A stretch of 7,486 nt of DNA from Candidatus Bathyarchaeota archaeon. GTDB taxonomy: Archaea; Thermoproteota; Bathyarchaeia; Bathyarchaeales; Bathyarchaeaceae. This document shows positions 1 to 5,733 of this stretch, piece by piece (position 1 is the stretch's first letter; each line of letters starts with the position of its first letter). The stretch covers positions 99,684-107,169 of the forward strand of contig CP070709.1 in NCBI GenBank assembly GCA_020350305.1, read 5' to 3'. The translations under genes were made by a program, and so were the position numbers. Under the pieces are notes generated by a model. The model saw only the letters and a list, made by a program, of their open reading frames with translations, ran no database searches and was not told the origin of the DNA.

Positions 1-802
1 ATGTTATTGTAATCATTGTAGCGTAAATGAGCAGATTTGGCGCTGCGAGGTACGCCACGAGAATTGGATCGTTGAGGATTATCTCTCCTTGGAAAGAGAA
101 CATGACGATTAGCGTGAGTAACAATGCGATTATGGATATTTTACGTACAAGTTCAAGATAAGTGAAATCGAACCAATCCTTCCCTTTTCTTCCTATTAGT
201 AACTTTCTGGAAACTGCTCCTAAGGATACTGGGAGGGCTATGAAGACGATTACGCTCAGGGCGATTAGATCCCATGGTACAGGTATGCCGCTTACACCGA
301 GATAGAAAGCTGATTGAGGCGCGTAGAGAACAAGCATCAGTAGCGCGTTTATGGCTGTGTTTATTAGCCCTTGAGCGAGATCTCCTTTGGCTAGCATGAT
401 CCACCACATGACCATTGCAGTGCATGGGGACATCCCGAGAAGTATGACTCCAGTAATGTATTCCGGATTCCCTTGAAGAAACGTGTTCGCGTAGAGTGTC
501 ATTAAAGGCGGAGTAATAATCCAGTTCGCGATTATGGTGAGAAGCATGGGTTTTGGTTTCTTCACAGCCTTCTTGACATCGCCAAAGGCTATGCCCACAA
601 CTGTGGGGTACATCATGAAGAATAAGCAGATGCCTATAGGGATCGACAATTGATGGAATTTCATGGAGTTCAAATACCCGCCGAAGGCTGGGAAGAACCT
701 ACCGAGCAAGAGCCCTGCGACAATGCATATGGCGATCCATAATGTGAGGTACTTCTCAAAGACTCCCAGTTTGGCTTCCTTATCTTCTGCCATGGCGGTC
801 AT
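1..802 (-). CDS. acr3: ACR3-family arsenite efflux permease, 3'-truncated by window edge
   Basis: The reverse strand is open from 802 to the window edge, giving 267 codons without a stop. The product is a polytopic membrane protein of the ACR3 (BASS superfamily) type, which extrudes arsenite across the cytoplasmic membrane using the ion gradient. Visible marks are the first helix (about residues 17-37), the MMYPTVVGIAFGD segment (63-75), and GMSPCTAMVMWWIMLAKGD (123-141), which matches the family's conserved cysteine helix; Cys127 is the expected As(III)-linked cysteine. The rest of the family, including the later conserved glutamate, lies outside the window (ACR3 is usually about 350 residues). 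Two in-frame ATGs, at 802 and 793, are possible starts; neither has a clear Shine-Dalgarno, consistent with a short leader. It lies 125 bp downstream of the arsR gene on the same strand, with its own promoter. Confidence 0.9.
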   Translation of the reverse strand, partial: MTAMAEDKEAKLGVFEKYLTLWIAICIVAGLLLGRFFPAFGGYLNSMKFHQLSIPIGICLFFMMYPTVVGIAFGDVKKAVKKPKPMLLTIIANWIITPPLMTLYANTFLQGNPEYITGVILLGMSPCTAMVMWWIMLAKGDLAQGLINTAINALLMLVLYAPQSAFYLGVSGIPVPWDLIALSVIVFIALPVSLGAVSRKLLIGRKGKDWFDFTYLELVRKISIIALLLTLIVMFSFQGEIILNDPILVAYLAAPNLLIYATMITIT

Positions 803-832
803 TCCGTTGAATCGACAAGGTATCAGATTAAG

Positions 833-858
833 AGATTTAAATGTATAAATTTAAATCT
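833..858 (-). promoter_or_regulatory. acr3 promoter with perfect 10-bp inverted repeat (candidate ArsR operator)
   Basis: The arms AGATTTAAAT (833-842) and ATTTAAATCT (849-858) are exact reverse complements around a 6-base spacer. On the minus strand this element contains TTTAAATTTATA, a good archaeal TATA box, preceded by a purine-rich stretch (AAAGAAAG, plus positions 856-863) that fits a BRE. Transcription would start roughly 25 bases downstream, leaving a leader of about 20 bases before 802. A repressor dimer bound to this palindrome would cover the TATA box. That the repressor is the neighbouring ArsR is inference. Confidence 0.65.
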
Positions 859-927
859 TTCTTTTGTGGAGTGACCTTCTGTAATCTATTCATGACAAGC
901 ATCTTTGTTGTGAATCCACCGCGGATC

Positions 928-1344
928 TTATCTGGGAAATTCTAGGAATTCGAAAAGGTTTTGGGTGACGTCTGACTTCGCAACGCTGTAGAAGACCCAC
1001 TTTCCTTCTTTTCTGTCCTTTATAAGGCCAACGTTCTGCAGGATGCTCAAGTGGTGGGATGCTGTTGGCTGAGTCAAGTTTAGGGCAACTGTTAGCTCGC
1101 AGACGCACATCTCTCTTATGTTGAGAAGCCTCAACATCTTGAGTCTCGTCTCATTGGCTAAAGCCTTCAGTAAGCGGCTCTGTTTACGGAGAGAATCGGG
1201 GTCCGTCAACTCGTCGACAAGGTGTCTCAACCCAGCTGCATACTCTTCTAGGTCTTCTGTTGGACGGAGACCTGAGCAGACAAGTCTCTCAAGCCTTTTG
1301 CCAGATCTTCTGGTACGTCTCGTTGTTTGCATCTCTCTTTGCAC
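928..1344 (-). CDS. arsR: ArsR-family metalloregulator with CVC arsenic-sensing motif
   Basis: This is a 138-residue winged-helix transcription factor of the ArsR/SmtB family, whose members release DNA on binding As(III) or other soft metals. Residues 56-125 form the core: the LLKALANETRLKMLRLL helix, then MCVCEL (79-84), matching the metal-binding ELCVCDL box of classical ArsR with Cys80 and Cys82, then the recognition helix LTQPTASHHLSIL (90-102) and the beta wing (KDRKEGKWVFYSV, 109-121). An extra N-terminal stretch of about 50 residues is Arg-rich and contains Cys23, a possible third ligand. The GTG at 1344 gives 138 residues; an in-frame ATG at 1332 gives 134, and I cannot choose firmly. 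It precedes acr3 on the same strand and is divergent from the large operon at 1486. Confidence 0.92.
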   Translation of the reverse strand: MQREMQTTRRTRRSGKRLERLVCSGLRPTEDLEEYAAGLRHLVDELTDPDSLRKQSRLLKALANETRLKMLRLLNIREMCVCELTVALNLTQPTASHHLSILQNVGLIKDRKEGKWVFYSVAKSDVTQNLFEFLEFPR

Positions 1345-1373
1345 TACTCAAGAATCATAGAAGTCACAAAACA

Positions 1374-1386
1374 AATTTAAATATTT
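1374..1386 (-). promoter_or_regulatory. TATA-like promoter element of arsR
   Basis: On the minus strand the sequence reads AAAATATTTAAATT, a strong archaeal TATA-like element about 30-40 bases before the GTG start at 1344. It overlaps the first of the two 20-bp direct repeats, so a protein bound to the repeat would autoregulate arsR. The start site itself is not determined. Confidence 0.55.
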
Positions 1387-1395
1387 TGATTTATG
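1376..1395 (+). repeat. Direct repeat copy 1 in the divergent promoter region
   Basis: The sequence is TTTAAATATTTTGATTTATG. It matches copy 2 at 1420-1439 at 18 of 20 positions, and the two copies start 44 bp apart in the same orientation. This copy covers the arsR TATA-like element. The placement suggests an operator, probably for the adjacent ArsR. Confidence 0.7.
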
Positions 1396-1419
1396 GTGAA
1401 GAGATAATAATTCGATATT

Positions 1420-1439
1420 TTTAAATATGTCGATTTATG
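1420..1439 (+). repeat. Direct repeat copy 2 in the divergent promoter region
   Basis: The sequence is TTTAAATATGTCGATTTATG, differing from copy 1 at two positions. Its left part sits in a small palindrome, ATATTT-TT-AAATAT (1415-1428). It lies immediately upstream of the TATA-like element for the rightward operon, so a single regulator could control both directions. Confidence 0.7.
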
Positions 1440-1447
1440 CTTTATAC
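1434..1447 (+). promoter_or_regulatory. TATA-like promoter of the rightward eleven-gene operon
   Basis: TTTATGCTTTATAC is the best TATA-like element before the first gene of the operon. It would place a transcript start near 1468-1472, leaving a leader of about 15 bases that holds the ribosome binding site GAGGTG (1474-1479). The TTTAAATA within direct repeat copy 2 is an alternative TATA. Confidence 0.5.
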
Positions 1448-1485
1448 TCCACACCATATGTACTCGAAATTAAGAGGTGGGAGAG

Positions 1486-1671
1486 ATGGGTGAAGACAAG
1501 ACTGCGAAAGGGTGTGCGTGCACTCAAAAACTCTCAGATCTGCTTCGTGCGCCCCAGCCAGTCAAGAAATCCTCCTTGAAAAAAGTCACTTGTGCCGATT
1601 GTGGAAAAGTGTTCTGGTCAGATCGCGAAACAGAATACTGCTTCGACTGTGAGGCGAAAAGGAAGAAATAG
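1486..1671 (+). CDS. Small zinc-ribbon protein
   Basis: This encodes 61 residues. Two CxxC knuckles, CADC (36-39) and CFDC (52-55), are spaced like a zinc ribbon, and an N-terminal CAC (10-12) adds a Cys-x-Cys pair. The ends are Lys-rich. The ATG at 1486 follows GAGGTG at 1474-1479 with good spacing, so I prefer it to the in-frame GTG at 1477. It is the first gene of the operon, 20 bp before the HdrA-like gene. A zinc site is known for such ribbons; the specific role here is unknown. Possibilities are a nucleic-acid or protein adaptor, a metal sensor or buffer, or a structural partner for the downstream Fe-S proteins. Confidence 0.75.
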   Translation: MGEDKTAKGCACTQKLSDLLRAPQPVKKSSLKKVTCADCGKVFWSDRETEYCFDCEAKRKK

Positions 1672-1691
1672 AGGAGGAAGGACCCGGTTCG

Positions 1692-2063
1692 ATGAAGAAT
1701 GATAAGGTAGGTTTCATATTTTGCGTTTGTACGGGCAAGTGTCCCGGCTTCGCTCAGCTGGATATCTGGGACTTCATTAACATCATCCGAAATGAGTACC
1801 CTGTGGAGTACGGGTTTATTCATCCCATGTTGTGTGATGACGATGGCGAACGATTCCTAGAAGAATTTCTCAAGAAAGGAAACAAGTATATCGTAGCTGG
1901 TTGCGCTCCAGTGATGCAGAAGAAGCTCTTCAGGGATGCCTTCAAGAAGATGGGTCTGGACATCAACAGAGATCTAATCCCTCTAGATGTAAGGAACATG
2001 AAACTGGAAGAAGCTTTGAACGTCGTAAAGAATGCTCTGAGGGAGGCAGGGAAGGATGTCTGA
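1692..2063 (+). CDS. Stand-alone HdrA N-terminal-like Fe-S domain protein
   Basis: This is a 123-residue soluble protein resembling the N-terminal domain of the heterodisulfide reductase subunit HdrA, without the flavin-binding or ferredoxin domains that follow it there. Landmarks are VGFIFCVCTG (6-15) for the HdrA VCxCG strand, Cys48 in PMLCDDDGE for the TCSxxG position, and VAGCAP (68-73, Cys71) for the AACSPR loop, followed by KKLFRDAFKKMGLD as in HdrA. Cysteines 11, 13, 17, 48 and 71 could hold a [4Fe-4S] cluster. The start is ATG 1692 with GAGGAGG (1671-1677) upstream. Its stop overlaps the ferredoxin start by 8 bases, so the two are likely translated together and probably interact. The HdrA likeness is my recognition of the motifs; the redox partner is inference. 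Confidence 0.75.
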   Translation: MKNDKVGFIFCVCTGKCPGFAQLDIWDFINIIRNEYPVEYGFIHPMLCDDDGERFLEEFLKKGNKYIVAGCAPVMQKKLFRDAFKKMGLDINRDLIPLDVRNMKLEEALNVVKNALREAGKDV

Positions 2064-2340
2064 GGAAACTTACATGGGTGTACCTCGTAGTAAGATTCCT
2101 TGGCTTCCAGAAATAGATTATGAAAAATGCAATCTCTGTGATGGTGACCCTCAATGCCTGAAGTTTTGTCCTCATCAAGTATATGTGGTAGCTGGAGAGC
2201 CTAAGAAATTAATTGTTGAAAATCCGAACAACTGTGTTGTTTTTTGCCGTTCTTGTAGAAGAGTATGTGCTCCAGACGCATTGAGTTTTCCAGAAAAAAA
2301 GAAGGTCTTAGCCTTAATCAAAAAGCTTAGGGGCTATTGA
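2056..2340 (+). CDS. 2x[4Fe-4S] ferredoxin
   Basis: This encodes 94 residues with eight cysteines in two ferredoxin-type sets: Cys25, 28, 34, 38 (CNLCDGDPQCLKFCP) and Cys60, 64, 67, 71 (CVVFCRSCRRVC). The N-terminal IPWLPEIDYEKC and central NPNNCVVFC resemble a ferredoxin-like family in archaea and anaerobic bacteria. The spacing in both sets is wider than the classical CxxCxxCxxxCP pattern, which usually changes the reduction potential. It overlaps the HdrA-like gene by 8 bases and lies 12 bp before the first DGC gene. It is probably the low-potential electron donor or acceptor for the HdrA-like domain or for the lipoyl/DGC proteins; the partner is inferred from position. Confidence 0.87.
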   Translation: MSEETYMGVPRSKIPWLPEIDYEKCNLCDGDPQCLKFCPHQVYVVAGEPKKLIVENPNNCVVFCRSCRRVCAPDALSFPEKKKVLALIKKLRGY

Positions 2341-2352
2341 AGTGGGGATGCC

Positions 2353-2757
2353 ATGTCAAAAGATGGAAAAATACATGTAATTCCTTGTAGCGGGATTGGA
2401 AAAGCTTTGGGAACAGTAGGCAGGACAGCCATGTATGAAGTCGTAGAAAAGCTTCGACCCGATGAGGCTACCACGGTTTGCCTTCCCTTGCTGACAATTG
2501 GCGATGAAACAGTTCTAGAACTCGTAAGAAACAACCCGTGCATATCAATTGACGGCTGTCCTTTTCAATGTGCACGGAAGAACGTAGAAGCTTCTAAAGG
2601 TAAGTTGGTGGCCAGTTTCATGGTAACTGATGTTTTGCGTGAAAACAAAAATCTGAAACCAGCAGCTGTCATCGAGCTTGGTCCAAAAGGATTACAACTT
2701 TCCAGCATGTTAGCTCAGAAAATCGCCAAAAAAATCGATGAAATTAAGAGCAGGTGA
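2353..2757 (+). CDS. DGC-domain putative zinc-binding protein, copy 1
   Basis: This 134-residue soluble protein belongs to the DGC family, named for its conserved Asp-Gly-Cys and usually annotated as putative zinc-binding; no biochemical activity is established to my knowledge. The sequence shows the N-terminal strand with Cys12 (VIPCSGIGK), a GTVGRTA helix start, Cys43 before LPLL, and ISIDGCPFQCARK with Asp67-Gly68-Cys69 and Cys73. Cys12, 43, 69 and 73 recur in all three copies and are the likely metal or thiol site; Cys63 is found only here. The start is ATG 2353, preceded by the G-rich GTGGGG. It is the first of three tandem paralogues. Confidence 0.82.
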   Translation: MSKDGKIHVIPCSGIGKALGTVGRTAMYEVVEKLRPDEATTVCLPLLTIGDETVLELVRNNPCISIDGCPFQCARKNVEASKGKLVASFMVTDVLRENKNLKPAAVIELGPKGLQLSSMLAQKIAKKIDEIKSR

Positions 2758-2763
2758 GTTTGG

Positions 2764-3195
2764 ATGGCTATGGTAAAAGACAAAGTTGGGATAGTCTCAT
2801 GTAGTGGAGAAGACTTGCCCGAAGGAACAATTTCCCGAATTGCTACTCGCATTGTATTGGAAAAACTGAGGCCAGACGACACGGTAACAATATGCCTTCC
2901 ATTATTTCTGGCAGGAAGTGAAGACGAGAGAGCCTTCGCAAGGGTGTTTCCAACGATTGCTGTCGATGGGTGCGATAAGAGATGCGCAGAAGTGGGAGTC
3001 AAAAAATATAGCGGTAAACCAATTGCAACAATTATTATTTCAGAAATTATGAAAAAACACCCCCATCTAAGAGCGAAATCAAGAGACAAACTCAGTGCCG
3101 AAGAAAAGGAACTCGCTCTTAAAGTTGCAGAGGAAATTGCAGCAAAAGTCGATCAAGTCCTAGGAAAAAAATGTGAAGAGGGTGTCAGTAATTGA
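2764..3195 (+). CDS. DGC-domain putative zinc-binding protein, copy 2
   Basis: This 143-residue paralogue keeps Cys13 (VSCSGED), Cys44 (ICLPLF), the Asp68-Gly69-Cys70 motif and Cys74 (CDKRCAE). The central basic-acidic EKLRPDD is shared with copy 1 (EKLRPDE). It has a longer C-terminal helix rich in Lys and Glu, and a Cys in the last ten residues (KKCEEG). It lacks the GK after the first cysteine seen in copy 1. The start is ATG 2764 with GGTGAG shortly upstream; a second in-frame ATG at 2770 is possible. It is 6 bp from copy 1 and overlaps copy 3 by four bases, so the paralogues are probably co-translated and may form a hetero-oligomer. Confidence 0.8.
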   Translation: MAMVKDKVGIVSCSGEDLPEGTISRIATRIVLEKLRPDDTVTICLPLFLAGSEDERAFARVFPTIAVDGCDKRCAEVGVKKYSGKPIATIIISEIMKKHPHLRAKSRDKLSAEEKELALKVAEEIAAKVDQVLGKKCEEGVSN

Positions 3196-3593
3196 GTGAA
3201 GAAGAAAAAGTTGCAATCGTCGCCTGTGCAGGAATGGACAAACCACTGGGTTCGGTGGCTCGTGCTTGCGCTTTCAAGGTAATAGAAGATTTGAAGCCCG
3301 AAGATTCTGTTCTAGTCTGCATTCCTCCTCTTGTTACTGGCGTCAAACCTCATTCTGAATGGATTAAGAAATATCCGATTATTACGATTGATGGATGCCC
3401 TGAACGTTGCGCCACGAAAATCGTTGCAAAAAATGGAGGGAGAATAAGAGGGAGAGTGTTTATTCCGCAGAGTGTCAAAAAGCATGGGTTGAAACCAAAA
3501 GCATCTGCAGAAATTGGTTCTGAAGGAGAAAAACTTGCGGAAAAAATTGCTGAAGATACAGCTCTTTTGATTGACAAGATTTTGAGGAAGTGA
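3192..3593 (+). CDS. DGC-domain putative zinc-binding protein, copy 3
   Basis: This 133-residue third paralogue has the same core: Cys12 (VACAGMDKPLGSVAR), Cys43 (VCIPPL), TIDGCPERCATK with Asp67-Gly68-Cys69 and Cys73, and a C-terminal amphipathic helix. Cys26 is an additional cysteine. The TTG start at 3192 overlaps the previous stop (TTGA), with GAGGGTG about 8 bases upstream. The retained cysteines suggest all three copies are active or structural metal/thiol sites rather than decaying duplicates. The lipoyl-carrier gene follows 4 bp after its stop. The function of the family is not known; a soft metal, a persulfide or an Fe-S ligand are all possible at the cysteine site. Confidence 0.8.
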   Translation: MSEEEKVAIVACAGMDKPLGSVARACAFKVIEDLKPEDSVLVCIPPLVTGVKPHSEWIKKYPIITIDGCPERCATKIVAKNGGRIRGRVFIPQSVKKHGLKPKASAEIGSEGEKLAEKIAEDTALLIDKILRK

Positions 3594-3597
3594 GCGC

Positions 3598-4065
3598 TTG
3601 AAAAACGGAGACTCGTATCAACTCAAGGTTCTAAAATGGACTTTCCGAGTACCAAAAGATCTACTCTATAATGAAAATGATTGTTGGGTGAAAATAGAGG
3701 GCCACAAGGCAAGAGTGGGAATTACGGATTTCCTCCAAAGCATGGCAACCGACATTATATTTGTTGAATTCAAGGATGTTGGCACGGAAATTGAACAACT
3801 GGATGAAGTGGCTTCTTTCGAATCCATAAAAACCATTCTTGACTTGATATCACCTGTGAGTGGCGTCATAGTCGAGGTCAATGAGAAATTGTCAGAAAGA
3901 CCTGAGCTTGTAAATCAGGATCCGTATGGAGAAGGATGGTTCGCTGTCTTGAAGCTTAAAGATTTTGAAAGCGATCGAGAAAATCTTCTGGATGCCCAAA
4001 AATACTTTGAAATATTGAAAAGAAAGGTCGAATCAGAAAAAGAGAAACTAGGAAAACAGAGGTAA
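3598..4065 (+). CDS. GcvH-like lipoyl carrier protein with C-terminal extension
   Basis: This 155-residue protein has a glycine cleavage H protein-type lipoyl domain (about 25-120). Conserved features are the HKARVGITDF strand, IIFVEF, the lipoylation hairpin FESIKTILDLISPVSG with Lys78 as the expected lipoyl lysine, VIVEVNEKL, and NQDPYGEGWFAVL. It carries a short extra N-terminus and a charged helical tail (121-155), so it exceeds the usual 125-130 residues of GcvH. No glycine cleavage P, T or L genes are nearby; Fe-S, DGC and thiol-redox genes surround it. That resembles the LbpA carriers of sulfur-oxidising sHdr systems, although HdrB/HdrC and lipoate ligase genes are not in the window. 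A dihydrolipoyl arm would bind As(III) or carry sulfur. TTG 3598 is the start, after GAGGAAGTGAG. Confidence 0.85.
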   Translation: MKNGDSYQLKVLKWTFRVPKDLLYNENDCWVKIEGHKARVGITDFLQSMATDIIFVEFKDVGTEIEQLDEVASFESIKTILDLISPVSGVIVEVNEKLSERPELVNQDPYGEGWFAVLKLKDFESDRENLLDAQKYFEILKRKVESEKEKLGKQR

Positions 4066-4069
4066 CTGA

Positions 4070-4318
4070 ATGAATAGAGCACGTTTTGAGGAAATACGTA
4101 AGAAATATCGAGATGCTAGGCGTAAAGAGAGCAACGTCGACCTTCAGTCACCGAAGCTGGAAATCGAGTTTTTCATCAAGAACTTGCGAGCTACAGATGA
4201 GAAAAATGAAGATTTGCTTGCTGAAAGACAGGATGTGCTGATCGATTTGGAAATGATTATTGAAGAAAAGCAGTTGTCAACCGCCCAAGCCCAAGAAACT
4301 TTAACTGCAGCGTGGTGA
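4070..4318 (+). CDS. Small cysteine-free helical protein of unknown function
   Basis: The 82-residue product is highly charged, predicted by eye to be almost all alpha-helix (a basic N-terminal helix, then acidic helices around 30-65 with ERQDVLIDLEMIIEEKQ). It has no cysteine, unlike every other soluble protein of this operon, and no membrane segment or recognised motif. The start is ATG 4070 with GAGGT at 4059-4063. It lies 4 bp after the lipoyl-carrier gene and 10 bp before the TlpA-like gene. It may be an adaptor or assembly factor linking the soluble carrier to the membrane proteins; that is only a guess from position. I do not recognise a family. Confidence 0.7.
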   Translation: MNRARFEEIRKKYRDARRKESNVDLQSPKLEIEFFIKNLRATDEKNEDLLAERQDVLIDLEMIIEEKQLSTAQAQETLTAAW

Positions 4319-4328
4319 GAGCGAAGAA

Positions 4329-5021
4329 TTGCCAAAGAAGAAAAAGAAGAAAAGTTGGAAGGAAAGACAGCGAGAGAGACAAACAAAGCAGCAGAGAGCC
4401 GAGGAAACCTATCGAATGCAAAGAGAAAGAGAAGCCGAAAGAAGGCCGAGACAATGGCCTAAAGGCAAAATGGTTGGGGCACTCTGCTTGATTGCAATAA
4501 TACTTATGGCTTATGGAGCATGGCAATATACGCGCCCTTCGATATCTGAAGAACCCCCGCCAATCAATCCTACAAACCCTCTACAAACGCCATACGAATT
4601 TACTATGAGAGACATAAATGGTACTCAATTCTCGCTCAGCAGTTTCAGTGGACGAGTCATCCTCTTACACATCATGGGAGTTGGCTGCCATGGACAAATC
4701 AATCCAATCAACGAAGCCCAGCTTGCACAACTGGAAACTGTTTGCAGTGTCCATTGTGGCAACAAGCCTGTCATCTTTATGACGGTTGCTGTGGCCACAT
4801 GTGAAAACAGCGACCTTGCACAAATCCGCACCGCTTATGGCATTACTTGGTTGTTTGGAAATGATAATGAGGATGGAACATTTGACGTAGCACAAAATTA
4901 TGCAACAAAAGGCGATGGAACAATAGTGCTAATAGACAAGACATTTCATATTTCTGACTCATACAGCACAATCACCGCTTCAACATTATCGTCAAAGATT
5001 AACCAGCTCGTAGGAGCTTGA
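4329..5021 (+). CDS. Membrane-anchored TlpA/redoxin-like thioredoxin-fold protein with degenerate CxxC
   Basis: This 230-residue protein has a very basic N-terminal tail (1-47, Lys/Arg/Gln/Glu-rich, possibly coiled), a transmembrane anchor (about 48-67), a Pro-rich linker (70-88), and a thioredoxin-fold domain outside the membrane. The domain opens FTMRDINGTQFSLSSFSGRV as in TlpA/ResA. The active-site position is GVGCHGQ (117-123): Cys120 is present, but the second CxxC cysteine is Gln123. Other cysteines are 139 and 143 (CSVHC) and 158, which could act as resolving thiols. The residue before VLID, usually a cis-proline, is Thr/Ile (GDGTIVLID). The start is TTG 4329, with GGTGAG at the previous stop. 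The ccdA gene follows 7 bp downstream, as in many thiol-reduction pathways, so CcdA is its likely electron source. Confidence 0.78.
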   Translation: MPKKKKKKSWKERQRERQTKQQRAEETYRMQREREAERRPRQWPKGKMVGALCLIAIILMAYGAWQYTRPSISEEPPPINPTNPLQTPYEFTMRDINGTQFSLSSFSGRVILLHIMGVGCHGQINPINEAQLAQLETVCSVHCGNKPVIFMTVAVATCENSDLAQIRTAYGITWLFGNDNEDGTFDVAQNYATKGDGTIVLIDKTFHISDSYSTITASTLSSKINQLVGA

Positions 5022-5028
5022 TCAAGAC

Positions 5029-5730
5029 GTGTTTGAAGAATTTCTAGGACTGTTCTTCTTAGGAGTTGTGACTTTCCTTTCACCCTGTTCCATTGCCCTA
5101 ACATCAGTGTACCTGACATACGCTGTGGGCGTCAGCAAAAGCATACGCAAAGGCTTCATGATTGGCTGTAGCTTCACTATAGCCATGTGCCTAGTTTTTT
5201 TCTTTCTCGGATACGCCGTGTCCTCTCTCATTCCCGTAGACCCGGCAAGCTACCAATTCTCCTTCGGTTTTGCAGGGCTTCTTCTCATATTCTTTGGAAT
5301 TAACAACTTAGGCTTATTTAAGAGAATCAACATTGCCAGCAATGCTAGCAACTCTCTTACGGAACGAGTAAACGCTTTGAAGTTAACTGCTTTAACACGG
5401 TTTTCAAAATACAATTATGTGGCGGGGTCATTTCTGTTTGGACTAGTCATATCCACGGCTTTAGGTCCGTGCTCTTTATCTTTGGTTTTACCCGCTATAC
5501 TACTAACCATATTCACTGCGCCGACACCCTATCACGGTGGCCTCTTGCTTTTCACTTTTGGTCTAGGTCACGCTTTACCAGTCATTTTCCTAAGTGTACT
5601 GCTAGTGACAGCACGCAAAGTAGTAAGCAAAAAAACTGCTATAGCAAGCGAATGGCTAACAAAGATTTTTGGAACAGCCTTTGTGGTAATCGGCATAGCA
5701 ATGATTGACTATGTGTTGGTAGGTTGGTAA
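5029..5730 (+). CDS. ccdA: CcdA-type transmembrane thiol/disulfide electron transporter
   Basis: This 233-residue integral membrane protein has six hydrophobic segments at about 5-33, 42-62, 78-97, 131-163, 168-196 and 210-231. The two signature cysteines of the CcdA/DsbD-beta family are present: Cys20 in TFLSPCSI and Cys148 in TALGPCSL, each after a Pro. CcdA proteins accept electrons from cytoplasmic thioredoxin and pass them to extracytoplasmic thioredoxin-fold proteins. Here the candidate donor is the CxC protein just downstream and the candidate acceptor is the TlpA-like protein just upstream. The GTG at 5029 is the start, with a weak GGAG (5013-5016) upstream. It follows the TlpA-like stop by 7 bp and precedes the next start by 3 bp. 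Confidence 0.9.
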   Translation: MFEEFLGLFFLGVVTFLSPCSIALTSVYLTYAVGVSKSIRKGFMIGCSFTIAMCLVFFFLGYAVSSLIPVDPASYQFSFGFAGLLLIFFGINNLGLFKRINIASNASNSLTERVNALKLTALTRFSKYNYVAGSFLFGLVISTALGPCSLSLVLPAILLTIFTAPTPYHGGLLLFTFGLGHALPVIFLSVLLVTARKVVSKKTAIASEWLTKIFGTAFVVIGIAMIDYVLVGW

Positions 5731-5733
5731 GAA

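Noticed and set aside
153..425. 90-codon Arg/Ser-rich minus-strand frame
   Set aside because: It is an alternative frame of the ACR3 gene, whose frame encodes clear membrane helices and the family cysteine motif.
2715..3089. 124-codon open frame on the minus strand
   Set aside because: It lies wholly opposite the well-supported second DGC gene, has no ribosome binding site or recognisable domain, and is explained as an antisense shadow.
3598..4065. Glycine cleavage H protein (gcvH) as the functional name
   Set aside because: The lipoyl domain is of that type, but there are no P, T or L protein genes nearby, and the tail and redox neighbours argue against assigning glycine cleavage.
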